The notes below the pieces were generated by a model that worked only from the letters and a program-made list of their open reading frames with translations, was not told the DNA's origin and made no database searches. The position numbers and the translations under genes are program-made. Shown here piece after piece: positions 9,337-17,806 of a DNA stretch of 64,000 bases; position 1 is the first letter of the stretch; every line of letters begins with the position of its first letter. The DNA is from CAVXJN01 sp963762165 (GTDB lineage Bacteria > Pseudomonadota > Gammaproteobacteria > JASBUN01), in contig CAVXJN010000004.1 in NCBI GenBank assembly GCA_963762165.1, forward strand, positions 62,001 through 126,000, in the 5' to 3' direction.

Positions 9337-9481
9337 TAAGGTCGACGAACGCTTTTGCCAGGGCGCGTTCGTAAGCGCAATCTCCGGCAGAGCCCATCTC
9401 GACGAGACGTTTTTCGAGGTAGTTGATTTCGGCGCGCAAATCGGAATGGGCGTAGGATCGATGGGGCGAAAGGACGTTCAT
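9290..9481 (-). CDS. Small coiled-coil hypothetical protein
   Basis: 63 aa from the ATG at 9481. The core (DLRAEINYLEKRLVEMG, then ALAKAFVDLITERRRLL) has heptad-like spacing, suggesting a helical dimer. It overlaps the end of the convergent phosphoesterase. An upstream in-frame start at 9601 would add about 40 residues of less convincing sequence. Function unknown. Confidence 0.5.
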   Translation of the reverse strand: MNVLSPHRSYAHSDLRAEINYLEKRLVEMGSAGDCAYERALAKAFVDLITERRRLLTQIDAPL

Positions 9482-9943
9482 GCAGTTGTATCCGTTTTCA
9501 GTAGCGGCGCATTCGAATCTACCGCGAATTGATGTCAGCAGCGTGACAAGGCGGAGAAGCGGCGCAATTTCGAGTCCTTGTTCGAGTGCGGTCCGCAACA
9601 CGCGCGGCTACGCGGAGAACGTACGCATGAAAGCAACGAGTCGGGCGGTTGGCGTTATTTGTGAACCGGACAGGGGGCCATCGTGAGGCGGCGACACATG
9701 AGCGGCATGGAAGCAATGGCGGTGGTCGCGAGTTGTTCGCGGCGCGCACGATGGTCGAGCCGGTTTTACGGGGAGAGAGGATGGCCCGCGGCCACGGGTT
9801 GGTTGACTGAGAAAAAAATCAGCGGCTGGCTGCAGGTGAACATCGATTCAGGCGTGGAGTCGACCGCGGCCGTAATCGTAAATGGATTCGGGCGTTGTCG
9901 CCATGGCACGCACGGTCGCTCTTCGCATCGAGCACGGTGAGCG
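9482..9943. other. Stretch without a supportable gene
   Basis: Short open frames exist on both strands, but none has a good ribosome site, recognisable motifs or a plausible neighbour relationship. It borders a block of frameshifted genes, so a damaged gene may be hidden here. Nothing further can be supported. Confidence 0.5.
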
Positions 9944-10475
9944 ATGAGTCCATCGGCTTCCAAATCCGGCGCGCAAACCAGGCCTGGCCGCTGGGCGAGG
10001 TGGTTGATCGAAGCGTGCTTGATCGTGGCGATTTTGTTTGGCGTGAATTGGTATCGCACGCGCGAAGCTGCGAGCGGGCAGCGCCGATGAGTTGGCGCGC
10101 GGTTGCTCGATGGCTCGCCAGTACTGAACTGGAAAGTTATCGCGGTAAGCCATTGCTGATTCACTTTTGGGCAACGTGGTGTCCCATCTGCCGCGCTGAA
10201 CAATCGACGATCGAGTCGCTGGCCGGAGATCATCAGGTGCTGACCATCGCCATGCAGTCGGGCGAGCGCAAAAGAACTGGCCGCGTACATGGACAACACG
10301 GATTGCGACTATCCGGTCGTGAACGACCAGACGGGGACATTGCCCGGCGCTTTGGGGTGACGGGCGTGCCCGGCCAGTTTCATCATTGATCGGAAAGGAC
10401 AGAATTAGGTTCGTTGAGGTGGGTTATACCACCGAGATCGGTCTGCGCGCGCGATTATGGTTGGCGCGCGTTTGA
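9944..10475 (+). pseudogene. Membrane-anchored thioredoxin-like (TlpA/ScsD type) gene, frameshifted
   Basis: Read across frames this is a complete disulfide oxidoreductase. It has an N-terminal anchor (LIEACLIVAILFGVNWYRTR), a thioredoxin fold with the active site HFWATWCPICRAEQ, then an ELAAYMDNTDCDYPVVND segment, a GVTGVP cis-Pro loop and a VEVGYTTEIGLRARLWLAR tail. The reading frame changes near 10080, again between about 10100 and 10130 (RLLDGSPV is in the third frame), near 10265, and at least once between 10340 and 10410. Amino-acid conservation on both sides of each shift is good. Either the gene is recently broken or the local sequence has indel errors. Confidence 0.8.
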
Positions 10476-11003
10476 ACGGCCGGCGGCTGGTAGACGCGCT
10501 TGGCCCAAGCAAATGTTGGCCGCATGTTGCGGCAGCGCAGACGGCCCGTTAGGATCTGCGTCGCGGCCGCCGTGCCCTGGAATGCGGTGACGGATTTGAC
10601 GATCTCCTGAAACGGCAGTGCAGCGAGATCGCCGTACGTGATGTTTGGCAGCCTCAATCAAGCCGAAAATGTTGGCAACACCGCCGGCATTGGTCGTCGG
10701 GCTCGAGGTTGCGCTGCAATCCGAGCAACCCACCACATTGAACCTTTAGTTCCTTCGCGTGTGGCAGCGGACCCGAGACGTGAGTCAATTTCAGGCTGAA
10801 CGCCGCGCTTCGGCGCAGGCGTTCAAGCACTCGCTGCATTGGTTCTGAGCCGCGCCATTTGAGCAACCGGCCGCTTCGCGCTCCGCGATGTTCATGCGTA
10901 TCAGTTTCTCGCAAGCAAACATGCGCGTCAGCGCGGCTTTCTCGAATACGCAGCGTCGATCATTGACGGCGTCGTATATTTCTTTGAATTCCTGCTCATC
11001 CAT
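10424..11003 (-). pseudogene. Conserved hypothetical gene, frameshifted
   Basis: It starts MDEQEFKEIYDAVNDR at 11003 and continues in a second frame as AFSLKLTHVSGPLPHAKELK, VQCGGLLGLQRNLEPDD. A third frame gives GGVANIFGLIEAA and a fourth ITYGDLAALPFQEIVKSVTAFQG. Frame changes fall near 10800, 10690 and 10650. The pieces read as one Cys-containing soluble protein of about 150-190 aa. The exact end is uncertain and may overlap the convergent thioredoxin-like gene. Function unknown. Confidence 0.6.
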
Positions 11004-11105
11004 TGGTGAGATCGAAGGCCGTTCGGGTTCAGTTCCTGTTCAGTGTCGGCGGCGTAATGTGCAAATCGTGAAAACGAGCATGACGCTCATGAATGGAGGT
11101 GTACC

Positions 11106-11419
11106 ATGAATGCACGACGCACATTGACTCGCACTGAGTCTGCTGGCAGGTCTTGGGCTTGCGGCCTCTGCGCCGGCCCACGCCGCTCACGAGCGGGCTA
11201 CGGTGATCTACCGAGTCGGCGGTTACGACCGCGACTATCGCGCAGCGGATCGCCGTCACGAGTCGTCGCCACGATCACCGCCGCAGTTACCATCGCCACC
11301 ACGGAGCGATACGAGCACCGCCGTTGGGAGCGTACCCGTTACGGCTGCACATCGCGGATTACCGCGACCATCGTCGCGACGAGCCCCGGTATCGCATTCA
11401 CATCGAATACGGTAACTGA
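11106..11419 (+). pseudogene. Small exported His/Arg-rich protein gene, frameshifted
   Basis: The ATG at 11106 has a strong GGAGGT site. A shift after about eight codons restores a clean signal peptide (LSLLAGLGLAASAPAHA) followed by ERATVIYRVGGYDRDYRAA. A second shift near 11262 gives HDHRRSYHRHHG and then RDEPRYRIHIEYGN before the stop at 11417-11419. The product would be a small periplasmic or surface basic protein. Function unknown. Confidence 0.55.
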
Positions 11420-11476
11420 GACGCGCGCGCGTCCGGTCTCTGCGGGGGCCGGGCGCCGGCGCCACGGCGCGAATCG

Positions 11477-11700
11477 TCAGCTGTCTTCGCCCAGCGGCCG
11501 GGGTTCGCGCTTTTGGGTGAGCAGGCGCACGGCTTCCGTTTCGTGCCGCGCATAAATCAAGCGGTACGTGAAATCGGCATCCGCGGGAACCTTTCGGCGC
11601 GCAACTCCCGGGTGCGCAATTTCGCTTCCCGGTACTTGTCGTGGACATCGACGGGCTCGAGGGTTTTATTGCTGAAGACCTTGTATACGAAGTAGGGCAT
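11477..11700 (-). pseudogene. Small conserved hypothetical gene with one frameshift
   Basis: It starts MPYFVYKVFSNKTLEPVD at 11700 and runs to ELRAERFPR. One base missing near 11581-11587, in a short C/G run, shifts the frame. Restoring it gives DADFTYRLIYARHETEAVRL and a tail ending RPLGEDS with a stop at 11477. The sum is about 74 aa, which fits the small conserved proteins with this N terminus. It is the fourth frameshifted gene in a row. Confidence 0.6.
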
Positions 11701-11884
11701 GGACTCGGTCGCACTGGCGGCAGATGACGGAAAGTATACGGGCTTCCGGTGCGCTGATTGAACGGCGGCTGACGTAAACCACACCTTATCGATGGATAGC
11801 TGGACGCTGGTCGCTGCGCGGGGCGCTGTAGTACACTTTGGCTCCCGCCAGACTCGGGTATTCGGGTCAGCCAGGAGATCTGCC

Positions 11885-12181
11885 ATGTCGGACGCAAGCG
11901 CTTCCAAAGAAGAACAGATTCTGCATGCGGTCAAGAAAGTACTGACCGATGTGATCAAGGACACGGCAACGCCACCTGGCATGCGCCACCCGCTGCACGA
12001 CAAGACGATTCGTGCAATGCGGGATTGTCTGGTGTTGATCTCCGATCGGGAGCAGGAACTCGCCGAAGAAAGCGGCCGGTCCATGGATAAGCGCCCCCAT
12101 TTCATCGACGAGCCACGAGCCAAGCAGGACGTGGTCATTCCCATCGAGCAATCCGGGTTATTCAGGAAAAAGCCCGAATAA
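11885..12181 (+). CDS. Conserved hypothetical protein (98 aa)
   Basis: The ATG at 11885 has an AGGAG site 8 nt upstream; an earlier in-frame start at 11792 has none. The sequence is charged and soluble (EEQILHAVKKVLTDVIKDT, GMRHPLHDKTIRAMRDCL, RPHFIDEPRA), with a predicted helical N-terminal half. Short proteins of this type occur in many proteobacteria without known function. The frame is intact, unlike the four genes to its left. Confidence 0.75.
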   Translation: MSDASASKEEQILHAVKKVLTDVIKDTATPPGMRHPLHDKTIRAMRDCLVLISDREQELAEESGRSMDKRPHFIDEPRAKQDVVIPIEQSGLFRKKPE

Positions 12182-12210
12182 TAGCGTAAGTACCAGTATT
12201 AATTGAGAAT

Positions 12211-12232
12211 ATCGGCGCTTCTGAGCGCCGAT
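12211..12232. other. Perfect hairpin downstream of the 98-aa gene
   Basis: 9-bp arms (ATCGGCGCT / AGCGCCGAT) with a TCTG tetraloop, 29 nt after the stop codon. No T-run follows, so it is either a weak or factor-assisted terminator or an mRNA 3'-end stabiliser. Confidence 0.5.
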
Positions 12233-12319
12233 ACGCGTTACTGCATCGAATTTTTTCGAATCCGGGTAGGATTTGCCTTCGATCGGTTGATAGGCCTATA
12301 AGATTTTCCAGAATAATAC

Positions 12320-12361
12320 TTGACCGAATCGATAGGATTACCTAGATTAGAGATATCTAAT
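12320..12361 (+). promoter_or_regulatory. Putative sigma-70 promoter with overlapping palindrome
   Basis: TTGACC at 12320-12325 and TAGATT at 12343-12348 are separated by 17 bp. A palindrome with 6-bp arms (ATTAGA / TCTAAT, 4-bp centre) covers 12346-12361 and overlaps the -10 and expected start site, where an operator would sit. The surrounding 250 bp is clearly more AT-rich than the neighbourhood. It lies about 80 bp before the gene at 12440. Confidence 0.45.
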
Positions 12362-12439
12362 ATGCGCATAGGCAATATTTGGGATACCGGGTTCGCCGGT
12401 GGTGCGCAGATTCGCAGATTCGACCTGAGGAGGACCATC

Positions 12440-12859
12440 ATGTTTCATCCGCTGACTATACCTTTCGGTAGTGTAATGCTGTTCAATGTCGTCAAGCTGA
12501 AGCCCGGCGTAAGCGATGAGGATGTCGAATTGGCCCTGGGCGAGATGTGCAACGTCGTCAAGAACACCTATGGCGACGACAAGGGTGGTTTCATCGGTGG
12601 CCAAGTGTACAAATACAGCGGCTTCATTTCCGATGAAGGATCAGTCGGTTCGTCGAAGTCCACGGAGGAGCACCTCGCGATCGTGACCTATTGGCAGTCG
12701 TTCGATCAGCACGAGCGTTCCCATGCCGATCACGTGTTCAAGGAAAAATTCGACAAGCTCGCAGAGTTTTGCACCGATACCTACGAACTGGGGTACGAAA
12801 TGCTCTGGCAGGGTGCGCCCGAGGACGATGCCGAGCAGCAGAATGACGATGCCGCCTGA
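12440..12859 (+). CDS. Conserved hypothetical protein, possible dimeric alpha-beta barrel
   Basis: 139 aa from the ATG at 12440, chosen for its GAGGAGG site. The N-terminal VMLFNVVKLKPGVSDEDVE reads as a beta strand followed by a helix. Later come a strand (HLAIVTYWQSFDQHERSHA) and a helix (FKEKFDKLAEFCTDTYEL), an order seen in ferredoxin-like or antibiotic-monooxygenase-like folds. The fold is inferred, not demonstrated. The tail is acidic (EDDAEQQNDDAA). It has its own promoter region and a strong terminator, so it is likely monocistronic. Confidence 0.7.
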   Translation: MFHPLTIPFGSVMLFNVVKLKPGVSDEDVELALGEMCNVVKNTYGDDKGGFIGGQVYKYSGFISDEGSVGSSKSTEEHLAIVTYWQSFDQHERSHADHVFKEKFDKLAEFCTDTYELGYEMLWQGAPEDDAEQQNDDAA

Positions 12860-12891
12860 TATGAGGATGGCGTAGGCACTGAAACCGATCG

Positions 12892-12917
12892 ACGGGCGCC
12901 CTGGAGCGCCCGTTTTT
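12892..12917 (+). terminator. Rho-independent terminator
   Basis: 8-bp GC-rich stem (ACGGGCGC / GCGCCCGT) with a 6-nt loop, directly followed by a T tract. It closes the 12440-12859 transcript and sits just before the convergent rsd stop. Confidence 0.8.
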
Positions 12918-12931
12918 CGTTGTGGCGAGGA

Positions 12932-13417
12932 TCAGGAATCGAGCGGTTGCTCTTGCAGAATGACGCGTCGCGGGGCGGTCAGCACTTCGATCAGCTGATC
13001 TTCCAGATCGATGCGCTCGGCAAGCCGTTCTCCCAGCCAGGAGAGGTCGTGTTCCAAACGTGTCGGATCGTATGCGGTGTTGGCGTCATCGTAGCGGTCG
13101 TTGAAGTCAACGATTGCTTCGGTGGTCTGGATCACGCGCGGGTAGATCACTTCGGCTATTCGTAGCACGCCGCGGCGGCGTTCGATCTTCTCGTCCAGGA
13201 AGCGGTACAGCCGAAAATGGGCGCTAGCCGTGTAGTCCACCATGATCTGGCAGAACTCCTGCAGCAGATCCGCGACCGTTTCTTTGTCGGAAAACGGCTT
13301 CTTGCCTGCCAACTTGGTATACAGCGTCAGCATCTCAGTGCGGGTGGATACCAAATCGTCGATCAGATGATGAGATTGTATGCGACGATCGTCGGTGTTC
13401 TTGGCGGCGGTCAGCAT
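12932..13417 (-). CDS. rsd: Rsd/AlgQ family anti-sigma-70 regulator
   Basis: 161 aa, the usual length. The most diagnostic stretch is FCQIMVDYTASAHFRLYRFL, matching the conserved central helix of Rsd/AlgQ. IYPRVIQTTEAIVDFNDRYD follows as in the family. Rsd binds the housekeeping sigma factor and shifts RNA polymerase towards alternative sigma factors; AlgQ affects alginate genes in Pseudomonas. It is an all-helical soluble protein, transcribed alone and convergent with the 12440 gene. Confidence 0.8.
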   Translation of the reverse strand: MLTAAKNTDDRRIQSHHLIDDLVSTRTEMLTLYTKLAGKKPFSDKETVADLLQEFCQIMVDYTASAHFRLYRFLDEKIERRRGVLRIAEVIYPRVIQTTEAIVDFNDRYDDANTAYDPTRLEHDLSWLGERLAERIDLEDQLIEVLTAPRRVILQEQPLDS

Positions 13418-13561
13418 TGCTTCCTCCAGGACCCTGTCTTTTTTCAGTGTACCAGAAATATTCCGCCGGCCAACTGCTGTTCAGCACCGATTCAGCCATC
13501 GCCACGTATCTTGGCTCCACGGTCACAAGATCGGTACGGCCACGGCCGAAAGGAGCAAACC

Positions 13562-14104
13562 ATGAACAAGCTAATTTCCACGGTGTTTGTCGGGCTGCTG
13601 GCAATGGGCGCCAGTAGCGCGGCGTTTCCCCAGGACCGCTACCGCGGCGACCGGGACGATTATTACGACTATGCCAAAGTCGAACACGTCAAACCGATTT
13701 ACCGCACGGTGCGGGTCAACCGTCCTCGCCAGGAATGCTGGCAAGAGGATGTGATCCATCGTGATCGCGGCGGCCGCTCGGCGACTCCTCTGGTGGTGGG
13801 TGGCATTCTGGGCGGCGCCGTGGGTCATCAGATCGGCAACGGCCGTGGACGGGACATCGCCACAGTGGCAGGTGCGTTGCTTGGCGCGTCGATCGGCAAC
13901 GACATGCGCCAGCGCGACTACCGGGGTCGTGAGTGGGTTTCCACTGAAAACGTCTGCCGCGACGTAGTCGATTACAGTGAAGAGCGTCGGGTGGTCGGAT
14001 ACGAAGTCAGTTACCGTTACCACGGCCGCCACTATGTCACCGAGATGGATCACGATCCGGGGCGCCGGGTGCGCGTAGCGGTCGATGTCGCGCCGGTGCG
14101 CTGA
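13562..14104 (+). CDS. Glycine-zipper 2TM domain envelope protein
   Basis: 180 aa from the ATG at 13562 with an AAGGAG site. There is a signal peptide (ISTVFVGLLAMGASSAAF), then an Arg/Tyr-rich region with one Cys. The glycine-zipper segment follows (LVVGGILGGAVGHQIGNG, then IATVAGALLGASIGND), characteristic of the Rickettsia 17-kDa-antigen-like family. The C-terminal part resembles the usual Y-x-V-x-Y extension (VVGYEVSYRYHGRHYVTEM). Likely periplasmic or outer-membrane associated; role unknown. Confidence 0.85.
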   Translation: MNKLISTVFVGLLAMGASSAAFPQDRYRGDRDDYYDYAKVEHVKPIYRTVRVNRPRQECWQEDVIHRDRGGRSATPLVVGGILGGAVGHQIGNGRGRDIATVAGALLGASIGNDMRQRDYRGREWVSTENVCRDVVDYSEERRVVGYEVSYRYHGRHYVTEMDHDPGRRVRVAVDVAPVR

Positions 14105-14186
14105 ACCCGAAAGCGCGCCGGTTGCACCTGCGGCCTGCGGCCGATATAAAAGGTAACTGTCGGTTTTGAACCTGCGGAGTTCGTCC

Positions 14187-14480
14187 ATGCGTGGCCTGTT
14201 GTTCGTAATGATCGTCATGAGCGCCGGCGCTGCTTACGCGGCGCCGCATGGCGCAGCGCTCAGGTCGCTCTCCGCTCCGCCTGCCCTGCAGCACGTCGCC
14301 GACCGACAGATCAGTGTCGGCGATGCCGCACGGATTGCGCAGCGGGAAGTGGGTGGACGCGTACTGGCCGCCGAACGTGCAACCGATGGCGGTAGACCGG
14401 TGGTTCGCGTAAAGCTGTTGACTCCGCGTGGGGTCGTGCGGGTGATTACCGTCGATGCCATCACCGGCCGAGTACGTTGA
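14187..14480 (+). CDS. Exported PepSY-like protein
   Basis: 97 aa from the ATG at 14187. The signal peptide (LLFVMIVMSAGAAYAAP) is followed by a PepSY-type unit (SVGDAARIAQREVGGRVLAAE, ending VITVDAITGRVR). Such small periplasmic proteins often sit directly before PhoP/PhoQ-like systems, and here the response regulator starts 10 bp after the stop. Probably a periplasmic modulator or stress sensor of that system; this is context inference. Confidence 0.75.
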   Translation: MRGLLFVMIVMSAGAAYAAPHGAALRSLSAPPALQHVADRQISVGDAARIAQREVGGRVLAAERATDGGRPVVRVKLLTPRGVVRVITVDAITGRVR

Positions 14481-14490
14481 GGGGTATGCA

Positions 14491-15177
14491 GTGCGGGCGT
14501 TGGTAGTGGAGGATGAGCCGGATCTGCGCGAACAGTTGCGTGTCCAGCTCGGGCAACACAACTTCACCGTCGACGTCGCTGCCGATGGCGCCGAGGGGTT
14601 GTTCCAGGGGACCGAATACGAGTACGACGTCGCCGTGGTCGATGTCGGTCTGCCGAAACTGTCCGGCATCGAGGTCATCCGTCAGTGGCGCTCCGCTGGC
14701 CGCGCTTTTCCGGTATTGATTTTGACCGCCCGCGGGCGCTGGCAGGAAAAGGTCGAAGGACTCGAGGCCGGCGCTGATGATTACCTGGTCAAGCCTTTCC
14801 AACTGGAAGAACTGGTGGCGCGGTTGCGGGCCCTGGTGCGACGCAGCGGCGGATGGACGCAATCGGTATTGCGTTGCGGCCCGGTGGAATTGGATATGAC
14901 CGCGCAGCAAGTCAGCGTCGATCAGAATTCCATCGAGCTTACTGCCTATGAGTACAAAGTGCTGGAATACCTGATGCTCCGCGCGGGTGAAGTCGTGTCC
15001 AAGACGGAACTCACCGATCACATCTACGAGCAGGATTTCGATCGCGACAGCAACGTATTGGAAGTATTCATAGGTCGTTTACGACGCAAGCTCGATCCAG
15101 CGGCACAACTGAATCCCATCGAAACGTTGCGTGGCCGTGGTTATCGATTCGCGATCCCCCGCGATGCGACGCAATGA
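14491..15177 (+). CDS. OmpR/PhoP-type response regulator
   Basis: 228 aa. The GTG at 14491 is chosen because GAGGGG lies 6 nt upstream, overlapping the end of the PepSY gene. The receiver domain has acidic pocket VVEDEPD, phospho-Asp in VVDVGLPKLSG, and conserved LTARG and YLVKPF. A winged-helix DNA-binding domain follows (LTAYEYKVLEYLMLRAGEVV, ending TLRGRGYRFAIP). The gene overlaps its cognate kinase by 4 bp (ATGA), showing translational coupling. Confidence 0.93.
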   Translation: MRALVVEDEPDLREQLRVQLGQHNFTVDVAADGAEGLFQGTEYEYDVAVVDVGLPKLSGIEVIRQWRSAGRAFPVLILTARGRWQEKVEGLEAGADDYLVKPFQLEELVARLRALVRRSGGWTQSVLRCGPVELDMTAQQVSVDQNSIELTAYEYKVLEYLMLRAGEVVSKTELTDHIYEQDFDRDSNVLEVFIGRLRRKLDPAAQLNPIETLRGRGYRFAIPRDATQ

Positions 15178-16556
15178 TCTCACTGAATCGGCGCCTGTTG
15201 CTTGCCACCGGTGCAACACTCATCGTTTTTTTAGGGTTGACGGGCACAGCGCTCGACAGCGCGTTTCGCGTCAGCGCCCAGACGGCCGTTCGAGACCGAT
15301 TGCAAGCGCATATTTACGCCCTGCTGGCCGCTGCGGACCGGGACGCCTCCGGTAACTTGAGCGTGCCGGCGAGTTTGCCGGAGGCGCGGTTTTCGACACC
15401 TGGTTCCGGCCTGTATGCGCGGGTTTTGAATGGCACCGGCGAAGTCATCTGGCAGTCCGCCTCGATACTTGGCGTGCAGCCGGCTTTTGCGTCCGCAGGC
15501 GAACCGGGACGGGCGGTGTTCGAACGTTTGGTCAGCCATGGCCAAGGGTTTTTCGGCTTGGCATTCGTGGTGGTTTGGCAGGGCGAGGCCGCCGACACGG
15601 CGCGCTACACTTTCCAGGTTAGTGAAGACCTGAGCAACTATCGCCATCAGGTCGCCGGTTTTCGCCGCAGCCTGTGGGGATGGTTCGTGGCGGTCGGCGT
15701 GATTCTGCTGGCGGTACTGGCGGCGTTGCTGCGTTGGGGTCTGGCGCCGTTGCGCGGCGCTGCGCGCGACCTCGACGATGTCCGTTCCGGACGGCGGCAG
15801 CGCTTGAGCGGCTCTTATCCACGCGAGCTGCGCGGGCTTACTGAAAGCATCAATACTTTCGTGGCCTTCGAACGATCCCGCCAGGAGCGCTACCGCAATA
15901 CGCTCAGCGACCTTGCCCATAGTCTCAAAACACCACTAGCCGTTTTGCGCAGTGCCAGCGAAGGGGATGGTGCACTGGCGCCGCTGGTGCGTGAGCAGGT
16001 GGCGCGCATGAGCCAGATCGTCGATTATCAGCTGCAGCGCTCGGTCGCGGCGGCGCCGGTCAGCCTGGCCAGCCCGATTGCGTTGCTGCCGCCAGTAGAA
16101 CGAATGCGCGCGACCTTGGATAAGGTCAATCGCGAGCGGGCGATCGAGTGTTCGGTCGAGATCGATCCAGGGCTCGAGGTGCGCATCAGCGAAGGCGATC
16201 TGCTGGAGATTCTCGGCAATCTCATGGACAACGCATACAAGTGGGCGCGTTCGCAAGTATTGGTCTCGGCGCGCGCCGCCGGCGATCTCGGATTTGGCGG
16301 GGTAACCATTCGAGTCGAAGATGACGGCCCGGGCATCGCGCCTGCCGAGCGCGGACGCGTGTTGCAACGCGGCGCCCGCGCAGATGAAGCCGTGGCGGGG
16401 CACGGCATCGGCTTGGCGGTGGTGCGCGATATCGTTCTTGCGTACGAAGGCCGCCTCGATATTGAAGCTTCAGAGCGGTTGCAGGGTGCTGCGATGGTGG
16501 TGAATCTGCCGGATTTACCGCCAGCTCTCGCACTCGCGCAGGTCGCCAAGGAGTAA
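15174..16556 (+). CDS. PhoQ-like sensor histidine kinase
   Basis: 460 aa. An N-terminal membrane segment (LLLATGATLIVFLGLTGTAL), a periplasmic sensor of about 130 residues and a second membrane segment (WFVAVGVILLAVLAALL) are followed by HAMP-like sequence. The H box is SDLAHSLKTPLAVL, as in PhoQ, with an N box (ILGNLMDNAYKWA) and G boxes (EDDGPGI, GHGIGLAVV). Co-transcribed with the regulator and PepSY genes. The signal is not evident. Confidence 0.9.
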   Translation: MISLNRRLLLATGATLIVFLGLTGTALDSAFRVSAQTAVRDRLQAHIYALLAAADRDASGNLSVPASLPEARFSTPGSGLYARVLNGTGEVIWQSASILGVQPAFASAGEPGRAVFERLVSHGQGFFGLAFVVVWQGEAADTARYTFQVSEDLSNYRHQVAGFRRSLWGWFVAVGVILLAVLAALLRWGLAPLRGAARDLDDVRSGRRQRLSGSYPRELRGLTESINTFVAFERSRQERYRNTLSDLAHSLKTPLAVLRSASEGDGALAPLVREQVARMSQIVDYQLQRSVAAAPVSLASPIALLPPVERMRATLDKVNRERAIECSVEIDPGLEVRISEGDLLEILGNLMDNAYKWARSQVLVSARAAGDLGFGGVTIRVEDDGPGIAPAERGRVLQRGARADEAVAGHGIGLAVVRDIVLAYEGRLDIEASERLQGAAMVVNLPDLPPALALAQVAKE

Positions 16557-16564
16557 AGCGACGT

Positions 16565-17353
16565 ATGGAAGCAATGCAGCGGCTGTTGGACATCATGCAG
16601 CGTTTGCGGGATCCGGAGAACGGATGTCCCTGGGACCGCGATCAGGACTTTGATTCCTTGGTGCCGCATACCCTCGAAGAAGCCTACGAAGTGGCAGATG
16701 CCATCGAACGCGGCGATTATTGTGATCTGCGCGACGAGCTGGGCGACCTGCTGTTTCAGGTTGTGTTCTATGCGCAGTTGGGGGCTGAGCAGGGGCGCTT
16801 TAATTTTGCCGCCGTCGCGACCGGCATCGCCGACAAGCTGGTGCGTCGACATCCTCACGTGTTCGCCGAACAGCCAATTGCCGATGCTACGGCGCAGAAT
16901 CAGGCGTGGGAGGCGCACAAAGCTGCCGAGCGCGACGCCAAAGCCGGCGCTGACGCCGGCGCCCTGGCCGGCGTCAGTCTTACGTTGCCATCCTTGTCGC
17001 GGGCGCAGAAGCTGCAGCGCCGCGCTCAGAGAGTCGGATTCGACTGGCCCGATGTGGAGGGGCCGTTGGCGAAGATCGAGGAAGAAATGGCGGAGTGCCG
17101 GGCGGAATTGCCCGCGGGCGATGCGCGCCGTATCCAGGAAGAAATCGGTGATCTGTTGTTTGCCTGCGTGAATTTTGCGCGCCACCTCGGAGTTGACGCC
17201 GAAACTGCCTTACGATCGGCGAACCGAAAATTTGAGCAGCGCTTCCAAGCCATGGAGCAATGTTTGCGCGCCGAAGGCGAGCGCGTCCAGGATGCAAGCC
17301 TCGAGCGAATGGATGCGGCGTGGGATGCCATCAAGCGCAACAAAATGGATTGA
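16565..17353 (+). CDS. mazG: Nucleoside triphosphate pyrophosphohydrolase MazG
   Basis: 262 aa, typical of the two-domain bacterial MazG. The N-terminal signature CPWDRDQDFDSLVPHTLEEA and the metal-binding EEAYEVADAI ... DELGDLLFQVVFYA are present. The second domain repeats the pattern (EIGDLLFACVNFARHLG) and ends with AWDAIKRNK. It hydrolyses NTPs and dNTPs to monophosphates, and in some bacteria affects ppGpp pools. It follows the kinase gene by 8 bp. Confidence 0.93.
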   Translation: MEAMQRLLDIMQRLRDPENGCPWDRDQDFDSLVPHTLEEAYEVADAIERGDYCDLRDELGDLLFQVVFYAQLGAEQGRFNFAAVATGIADKLVRRHPHVFAEQPIADATAQNQAWEAHKAAERDAKAGADAGALAGVSLTLPSLSRAQKLQRRAQRVGFDWPDVEGPLAKIEEEMAECRAELPAGDARRIQEEIGDLLFACVNFARHLGVDAETALRSANRKFEQRFQAMEQCLRAEGERVQDASLERMDAAWDAIKRNKMD

Positions 17354-17362
17354 GTTGATCGA

Positions 17363-17791
17363 ATGTATCATCAGTTGAGCGCGATCCGTTTTCAATGCAC
17401 AGGTTGCGGCAGGTGCTGTTTCGGCGCCGAAGACGACTTCATTCACGTCAGCGACGGAGAGGCCGAGCGCATTCGCGTGCATTTGGGGATCTCCCGGGAT
17501 TGGTTTCGACGTCGTTATCAGGTGCGTCTGGATCACGGCTCCGGGCGGGGAATTCGTCTGCAAGGTGGTCGCTGCGTATTTCTGGATTCCAACCTTCGGT
17601 GCACGATATACGCGGTGCGCCCTATTCAATGCCGCACCTACCCGTACTGGCCCGAAGTGCTGCGCTCGCGTGGGTCGTGGCACGCCGAATCCAAGCGCTG
17701 CGAAGGCATCGGCCGAGGGGGTTCGGTCGACGTCCGCCTGATCGAAAAACAACTACGGTTGCAAGTCGACTCCGAGAGCGGAGATGGCTGA
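17363..17791 (+). CDS. YkgJ-type cysteine-cluster protein
   Basis: 142 aa. The cysteine pattern of the YkgJ/zinc-or-iron-chelating family is intact: CTGCGRCC near the N terminus, then RCVFLD, LRCTIYAVRPIQCRTYPYWP and a late Cys (SKRCEG). The family is thought to bind a metal or Fe-S cluster; its function is poorly known. It starts 9 bp after mazG, so probably the last gene of that operon. Confidence 0.85.
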   Translation: MYHQLSAIRFQCTGCGRCCFGAEDDFIHVSDGEAERIRVHLGISRDWFRRRYQVRLDHGSGRGIRLQGGRCVFLDSNLRCTIYAVRPIQCRTYPYWPEVLRSRGSWHAESKRCEGIGRGGSVDVRLIEKQLRLQVDSESGDG

Positions 17792-17806
17792 TTCGAATTA
17801 GAGTCG

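Noticed and set aside
9944..11700. Programmed frameshifting as explanation for the split genes
   Set aside because: Shifts occur in several unrelated genes, in both directions and without a common slippery motif; sequence error or decay is simpler.
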